From assembly GCA_041192505.1 (NCBI GenBank), contig JBEEMV010000026.1:1-11641 (forward strand): a stretch of 11,641 nucleotides of DNA. Direction: 5' to 3'. A program made the translations under genes and the position numbers. Shown piece after piece: positions 8,762-11,641 of this stretch (positions are counted from its first letter, which is position 1; the number at the start of each line of letters is the position of its first letter). The notes under the pieces were generated by a model. The model was not told where the DNA came from, searched no databases, and saw nothing but the letters and a program-made list of their open reading frames with translations. This DNA is from CAIODY01 sp041192505. Its GTDB lineage: Bacteria; Bacteroidota; Bacteroidia; Chitinophagales; CAIODY01.

Positions 8762-9739
8762 TCAATGTTTCAATGGTCGCTTTTTTATCATTCCCCCTTT
8801 TGTGTCTTTGATGCTGCTCATAACCACAAAAGCAGTTGGGTCAATTTTTTCAATTTCTGTGTTGAGTCGGTTTAATTCCAGTCGGGTAACAACTGTATAA
8901 ACTATTTCAATGTCTTTTGATTCACCTGTTTTTCCGAACCCTCGTTTACCGTTGTAAACTGTTACTCCCCGGCCAAGTTTCTCAATTATCATTTGTCTTA
9001 TTTTTTCGTTGTAGGATGAAATGATTGTTACGCCTGTATATTCTTCAATTCCTTCAATAACAAAGTCAAGTGTTTTAGATGCCGACAAATAAGTTACCAT
9101 TGAGTAAAGTGCAATTTCAACTGATAAGAAATAAGCTGCTGCTCCAAAAATTACAATATTGATTGCAATAATTATGTCTCCAATTGTTGTTCCGAATTTG
9201 CGACTTAAAAATATTGCTAAAACTTCTGTTCCATCAATTACAGCACCGCCTCTTACTGAAAGTCCGATGCCTGCTCCCAGAAAAAAGCCACCGAACAAAG
9301 CCACCAACAAATTATCTTTTGTTACATCTGGAAATGTTACAGTTGCTACAACTAAAGCAAGTCCTGAAATTGCTAACGCTGTCTTGATGGCAAATGATTT
9401 TCCGATAACTGTGTAAGCTAAAATGATAAAAGGGATATTTACCAAAATCAAGAGCACATAAAGTGGCATGTTGGTCAAAGCAGAAATCAAAAGTGAAATG
9501 CCTGTTGCTCCACCGTCTATAAAATGATTGGTTAAAAGAAACCCTTTGAAGCCAAACGCTGCCGAAAAAATTCCAAGTGTTATTAGAATAAAATCTTTTA
9601 TCAATCTGATGATGCTAATTCTTAGTTCCTTCATTCCTTTAGCAAGTTCAAAGGAAGAATATTTTTTTCCCTTGTTGGCTTCACTCCGTTTATGTCTTAG
9701 CGTTGTTTGAATTACTAGTTGTGTCCAAATTGGATTCAT
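8762..9739 (-). CDS. YitT-family membrane protein with DUF2179 domain
   Basis: A 325-residue inner-membrane protein of the YitT/DUF161 family, whose transport role is not established. About six hydrophobic segments lie between residues 48 and 220. They include two related glycine-rich modules, FIDGGATGISLL (about 73-84) and VRGGAVIDGTEVLAIFL (about 165-181), typical of the internal repeat. The soluble C-terminal DUF2179 domain runs from GVTIISSYNEKIRQMI through GRGVTVYNGKRGF to the end. The ATG at 9739 has an A-rich leader and gives a charged 35-residue N-terminal extension. The ATG at 9634 (MKELRIS) would give the length usual in Firmicutes and cannot be excluded. It is first in a run of three - strand accessory genes but is separated from its neighbour by a terminator. 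By eye it is somewhat richer in GC than thiE or purB. Confidence 0.88.
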   Translation of the reverse strand: MNPIWTQLVIQTTLRHKRSEANKGKKYSSFELAKGMKELRISIIRLIKDFILITLGIFSAAFGFKGFLLTNHFIDGGATGISLLISALTNMPLYVLLILVNIPFIILAYTVIGKSFAIKTALAISGLALVVATVTFPDVTKDNLLVALFGGFFLGAGIGLSVRGGAVIDGTEVLAIFLSRKFGTTIGDIIIAINIVIFGAAAYFLSVEIALYSMVTYLSASKTLDFVIEGIEEYTGVTIISSYNEKIRQMIIEKLGRGVTVYNGKRGFGKTGESKDIEIVYTVVTRLELNRLNTEIEKIDPTAFVVMSSIKDTKGGMIKKRPLKH

Positions 9740-9773
9740 GTTTTGTTTTTATCTTTTGTTGTGAGGTAATAAG

Positions 9774-9805
9774 AATAAAAACCCTGCGGCAAAGCCCCAG
9801 GGTTT
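9774..9805 (-). terminator. Intrinsic terminator of the small membrane-protein gene
   Basis: AAACCCTG (9779-9786) pairs with CAGGGTTT (9798-9805), and inside it GGC pairs with GCC around an AAA loop. One C-C mismatch breaks the 11-bp stem. On the - strand it is followed by TTATTC, making five T in a row with the stem end. It lies just downstream of the gene ending at 9818 and upstream of the YitT gene, so the two are likely separate transcripts. Confidence 0.75.
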
Positions 9806-9817
9806 AAAATTTCGGCA

Positions 9818-10321
9818 TTATTTTTTTTGTGCAAATGTTCCGATTTTATCATTTGCAATTTTACACCACTTGTCAACCAATTGAAGTTCTCCCGATAAAG
9901 TAGAACCGACAGCGTTTGCATCATAAAACTCAAATAATGTTTCAGCTTTATTCTTGTCGTGGTAATTAAACGCCAACTCAAGTTTATCAATGGCCTTAAA
10001 ATTACTGCCGTTGTTGTTTACAGTTTTACTTGTGTTTATTACCCGACATTTTTGAATTTCGGCAAGAGCTACTTGTTGAGCAGTTTCAATGTCCGTTACT
10101 TTTTTAGTAAAGAAAATCATATTCGTTGCTTCGTCAATTCCAATTGCTGCATTGAGCCAAATGTCATGCTGTAAAATAGTAGAGTTGCTTTTCTTTGCTA
10201 ACTCTGAAAGCGATTGCAAAAATCGCTTTTCTCTTTTTTTGTTGCTTCTACTCATCACTACAAAGGGGGCAATGCAGATGAGCACAATTACTAATGCTGT
10301 TATTGTTGTTCCTAAATCCAT
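9818..10321 (-). CDS. Small membrane-anchored protein, possible PH-like domain (hypothetical)
   Basis: I do not recognise this protein by name. I chose the ATG at 10321 because it follows a very A-rich leader and opens directly into a transmembrane helix (TTITALVIVLICIAPFVVM, about residues 5-23). The frame stays open upstream to 10426, with another ATG at 10351. After the helix comes a basic stop-transfer segment (SNKKREKR), a short helix, then alternating beta strands (IGIDEATNMIFFTK, VALAEIQKCRVI, KLELAFNY, ETLFEFYD) and a final helix (GELQLVDKWCKIANDKI). Strands followed by one closing helix resemble bacterial PH-like domains. That is inference from pattern only. The product of 167 residues would be tethered to the inner membrane with its domain in the cytoplasm. 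It ends in a strong terminator before the YitT gene. Confidence 0.7.
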   Translation of the reverse strand: MDLGTTITALVIVLICIAPFVVMSRSNKKREKRFLQSLSELAKKSNSTILQHDIWLNAAIGIDEATNMIFFTKKVTDIETAQQVALAEIQKCRVINTSKTVNNNGSNFKAIDKLELAFNYHDKNKAETLFEFYDANAVGSTLSGELQLVDKWCKIANDKIGTFAQKK

Positions 10322-10386
10322 TTTTTTTATTTTTTTAAGTTTAAAATCCATTATGAAACAGGCATGGCAATAAATACCAAACCTGC

Positions 10387-10421
10387 AAAAAAAAAATACG
10401 GTAGTCCTGCTATTGCAAGAC
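10387..10421 (-). terminator. Probable terminator of the FPFHYFW protein gene
   Basis: On the - strand GTCTTGC (from 10421) pairs with GCAGGAC (to 10404) around AATA, a 7-bp stem with one G-U pair. After seven bases comes a run of ten T (10396-10387). The spacer between stem and T-run is longer than usual. It lies 15 bases past the stop of the gene ending at 10436. Confidence 0.5.
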
Positions 10422-10435
10422 AGCATTAAAATGGA

Positions 10436-10804
10436 TTACCAAAAATAATGGAAGGGAAAAATAATGTCGGTTTGCGTAAACCGTGTCAATACATTTTGAG
10501 AATAAAATCTGTATTGAGAAAATACATTAAAGAGTAATTGTTCAGTTATTTTACCACAAACAGAAAATTGTTGAGCAACTGTTTTTAAAGAAGTAACAGG
10601 GAATACATTTACTGAACTTTCGGTTTGGGTTGTGTGACAAAACAGATTTGCTGTAACTACAGAATAATAGCTTTCAGTTTTTGAATTGGTAAGTTTTGAA
10701 AAATCGGGATTGTAACCAAAAGTATGTCCGCTGTATAAGCTTATGACAAAGCAATACAAGATGGAGATATTAAGCAATCCAATTATTCTCAATGATTTTT
10801 TCAC
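10436..10804 (-). CDS. Small exported protein of unknown function ending in FPFHYFW
   Basis: A 122-residue protein without an assignable function. GTG at 10804 must be the start: an in-frame TGA lies two codons upstream, no other methionine occurs later, and MKK leads straight into a hydrophobic segment (IIGLLNISILYCFVISLY, residues 7-24) that is either a signal peptide or an anchor. The remainder has three cysteines in total (C18, C56, C83), a serine/threonine-rich middle, a central NLFCHTT, and a striking aromatic end, TDIIFPFHYFW. I have an unchecked impression of similar short Bacteroidota proteins annotated only as hypothetical. A full TAnnTTTG box directly precedes the start and a hairpin follows the stop, so it is probably a single-gene unit. 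Confidence 0.65.
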   Translation of the reverse strand: MKKSLRIIGLLNISILYCFVISLYSGHTFGYNPDFSKLTNSKTESYYSVVTANLFCHTTQTESSVNVFPVTSLKTVAQQFSVCGKITEQLLFNVFSQYRFYSQNVLTRFTQTDIIFPFHYFW

Positions 10805-10808
10805 GGCT

Positions 10809-10816
10809 CAAAGATA
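10809..10816 (-). promoter_or_regulatory. Candidate -7 promoter box abutting a GTG start
   Basis: The - strand reads TATCTTTG, a full TAnnTTTG match, only four bases before the GTG at 10804. RNA would then begin at or next to the start codon, giving a leaderless or nearly leaderless message. No clear TTTG box is seen at the -33 position. Confidence 0.4.
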
Positions 10817-10912
10817 TGATTTTAGGCGGACATATTTTGCTTTGTCGGTCTAAATGGTATGTTTTTGTTCGTTCAACGCTAAAATGTTCAGGTTAGCAGT
10901 GTCGCCCAAGCA

Positions 10913-10964
10913 TTGCACATAACTATGCGGTTAACGAAAAGAGATTGCATAAAGTAACGCATAG
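10913..10964. other. Bulged long-stem inverted repeat, att-like
   Basis: TTGCACATAA is followed by CTATGCG (10923-10929), a single unpaired G and TTA (10931-10933). These pair with TAA plus CGCATAG at 10955-10964, making a 10-bp stem with one bulged base and a 21-base loop. A long imperfect hairpin with an extrahelical base next to an xTAAC word recalls integron attC sites, but the matching GTTRRRY core on the right side is poor (GTTGGCG). It could equally be the first stem of the structured element that follows. Confidence 0.35.
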
Positions 10965-10974
10965 GGTTGGCGCC

Positions 10975-11223
10975 GGCAGGTAAGTCCCTTTGGGACTTAA
11001 TGATATACAAATCATTAACTCAGCAACTTGAGTTAATTAAAAAAACAATTTACTTTTACGAAAGTAAACACCTTGCCATTATTAAAATGAAACATGAATA
11101 TTTGTTGGAAACAAAAAGCCGCTTACCTACTCGTCAGCCATACACAAGGCTTGAATACAGACGAGTACGAGCAGGGGAGCAGCGGTATATAAAAAAGAGA
11201 AACCAAATAAGTTTCTCTTTTTT
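10975..11223 (+). ncRNA. Candidate structured non-coding RNA (unknown class)
   Basis: Nearly every base to 11077 fits one closed structure. GGCAGGT (10975-10981) pairs with ACC-T-TGCC (11070-11077, one bulge). Inside lie, without linkers, hairpins 10982-10998 (AAGTCCC/GGGACTT, UUU loop), 10999-11016 (AATGAT/ATCATT) and 11017-11034 (AACTCA/TGAGTT), then after an A-rich linker 11049-11068 (TTTACTTT, UACG loop, AAAGTAAA). Further on, 11101-11115 forms TTTGTT/AACAAA. A second nested unit has CCGCT/AGCGG (11119-11123 with 11181-11185), TACTCGTC/GACGAGTA (11128-11135 with 11160-11167) and an inner AGCC/GGCT. A 13-bp terminator hairpin ends it. I chose the + strand from the terminator position and the UACG loop. 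No clear promoter was found. I cannot match it to tmRNA, RNase P, 6S, tRNA or a known riboswitch. A structured DNA element is the main alternative. Confidence 0.5.
11191..11223. terminator. Strong intrinsic terminator closing the structured region
   Basis: A 13-bp perfect inverted repeat, with arms at 11191-11203 and 11211-11223 around the loop CAAATAA. The core is GAGAAAC/GTTTCTC flanked by A-runs on one side and T-runs on the other, so it works in either direction. No convincing gene ends here on the + strand, which supports a non-coding transcript upstream. Confidence 0.8.
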
Positions 11224-11286
11224 ATTAACTTAGCATACTGGAGTTCCCATCTTTGAGTGGACAAATTTAATAAGGGTATAAGGGCG

Positions 11287-11294
11287 TAACTTTG
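11287..11294 (+). promoter_or_regulatory. Candidate -7 promoter box for the IS3 transposase
   Basis: TAACTTTG is a full TAnnTTTG match four bases before the ATG at 11299, again giving a very short leader. No clear -33 TTTG is found at the normal distance. Confidence 0.45.
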
Positions 11295-11298
11295 ACAC

Positions 11299-11589
11299 AT
11301 GACAAGAATCAGAAAAACGTACAGTAACGATTATAAAATCAAAGCTGTAGAATTAAGTAAACAACGAGGCAATGCCACAGCGGTAGCCCAAGAGTTAGGC
11401 ATCACTGTAAAGATGCTTTACAACTGGATGAAAAAAGCAGAGTTAGGCAAACTTTCGATTGAATCGGGTAAATCAAAAAGCAAAGAAGAACAAGAAATTA
11501 TTCAATTGCGCAAAGCATTGAAAAATGCCGAATTGGAGAGGGACATCTTAAAAAAGGCAGTCGGCATCTTCACCAAGAGCGACCAGTGA
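11299..11589 (+). CDS. IS3-family transposase OrfA
   Basis: A 96-residue DNA-binding subunit of an IS3 transposase. Residues 6-45 form the HTH_Tnp_1 helix-turn-helix (YSNDYKIKAVELS, then AVAQELGITVKMLYNWMKK), which binds the element's terminal repeats. Residues 62-90 form a leucine-zipper coiled coil (EEQEIIQLRKALKNAELERDILKKA) used for multimerisation. Length and layout are normal for the family. The gene overlaps orfB by four bases (GTGA at 11586-11589) and carries a frameshift site near its end, so it is made both alone and as the N-terminus of OrfAB. Confidence 0.95.
   Translation: MTRIRKTYSNDYKIKAVELSKQRGNATAVAQELGITVKMLYNWMKKAELGKLSIESGKSKSKEEQEIIQLRKALKNAELERDILKKAVGIFTKSDQ
11550..11556 (+). 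other. Programmed -1 frameshift site (A_AAA_AAG)
   Basis: Six A and a G at 11550-11556 fall exactly in the zero frame of orfA as A AAA AAG, the classic IS3 slippery heptamer. After a -1 slip the frame runs GGC AGT CGG and so on without a stop into the orfB frame at 11586, giving the OrfAB transposase. Confidence 0.85.
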
Positions 11590-11641
11590 AATATAAATTT
11601 GTTCAACAACATCAACAAATATTTCCAGTTGTGAAGATGTG
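11586..11641 (+). CDS. IS3-family transposase OrfB, N-terminal fragment (partial)
   Basis: The frame beginning at GTG 11586 reads MKYKFVQQHQQIFPVVKM to the window edge, the usual opening of an IS3 OrfB before its HTH_21 and DDE integrase (rve) regions. It lies in the -1 frame relative to orfA, overlaps its end by four bases and is probably expressed as the OrfAB fusion. The catalytic residues lie beyond the window. Confidence 0.85.
   Translation, partial: MKYKFVQQHQQIFPVVKM

Larger units (their letters stand above)
11239..11641 (+). mobile_element. Left end of an IS3-family insertion sequence (cut by window edge)
   Basis: Identified from orfA, the frameshift site and the start of orfB. The outer boundary is not certain. 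TGGAGTTCCC at 11239 begins with the TG usual for IS3 ends and lies 60 bases before orfA, but without the right end the terminal repeat and the 3-4 bp target duplication cannot be confirmed. The element sits 16 bases past the terminator of the structured element. Confidence 0.8.

Noticed and set aside
9159..9416. + strand open frames inside the YitT gene
   Set aside because: They are antisense shadows of a clear membrane-protein gene and show no family features of their own.
9736..9990. An 84-codon - strand open frame overlapping two genes
   Set aside because: It spans a terminator and is out of frame with the small membrane-protein gene. Its sequence shows no domain or signal, so it is a shadow frame.
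10975..11077. tRNA, tmRNA, RNase P or 6S RNA in the structured region
   Set aside because: There is no TpsiC or CCA end, no tmRNA tag frame or conserved 5' end, no RNase P core words, and the branched shape differs from the single long 6S hairpin.
10967..11233. An 88-codon (or 77-codon from the ATG at 11000) + strand open frame as a protein gene
   Set aside because: It runs through several perfect hairpins and straight through the 13-bp terminator, has no leader or promoter box, and its product resembles no family I know. The base pairing explains the sequence better, though the basic segment before the end leaves a small doubt.
1..11641. CRISPR array
   Set aside because: No regularly spaced identical repeats with unique spacers were seen. 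The only regular repeats are protein-coding VCBS blades.

Overview
The window looks like a chromosomal piece of a low-GC member of the phylum Bacteroidota. The evidence is three proteins with type IX secretion (Por) C-terminal sorting domains, several TAnnTTTG promoter boxes close to start codons, A-rich leaders in place of strong Shine-Dalgarno sites, and an adenylosuccinate lyase with the ending I recall for Bacteroides PurB. I cannot name the genus.

Left part (1-5018): the last 36 codons of a + strand secreted protein cut by the window edge, a terminator shared by two converging genes, and a giant - strand gene. That gene encodes an exported adhesin-like protein of about 1557 residues with an IgGFc-binding-like N-terminus, a seven-repeat FG-GAP/VCBS propeller, an ASPIC/UnbV domain, Ig-like and DUF11-type modules and a type A sorting domain.

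Middle (5208-8758), all + strand: rfbD (dTDP-4-dehydrorhamnose reductase, TTG start), a tiny secreted protein that is little more than signal peptide plus sorting domain, thiE joined to it by a TAATG overlap, and purB followed by a hairpin terminator. These are housekeeping genes with no shared pathway. Neither a rhamnose nor a thiamine operon is present.

Right-centre (8762-10804): three - strand genes that look like an accessory block: a YitT-family membrane protein with a DUF2179 domain, a small membrane-anchored protein with a possible PH-like fold, and a short exported protein of unknown function ending in FPFHYFW. Two have their own terminators. Imperfect TTGCACA-N7-GCG-N-TTA motifs sit at both edges of the block (8719 and 10913), which may mark its boundaries.

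Right end (10913-11641): a stretch without a convincing gene is packed with inverted repeats. A bulged 10-bp stem is followed by a closed multi-branch structure of four hairpins, two further structured units and a 13-bp terminator hairpin at 11191-11223. This is the best candidate for something undescribed, probably a structured non-coding RNA or a single-stranded-DNA element. Right after it begins an IS3-family insertion sequence with orfA, a correctly phased A_AAA_AAG frameshift site and the first codons of orfB, cut by the window edge.
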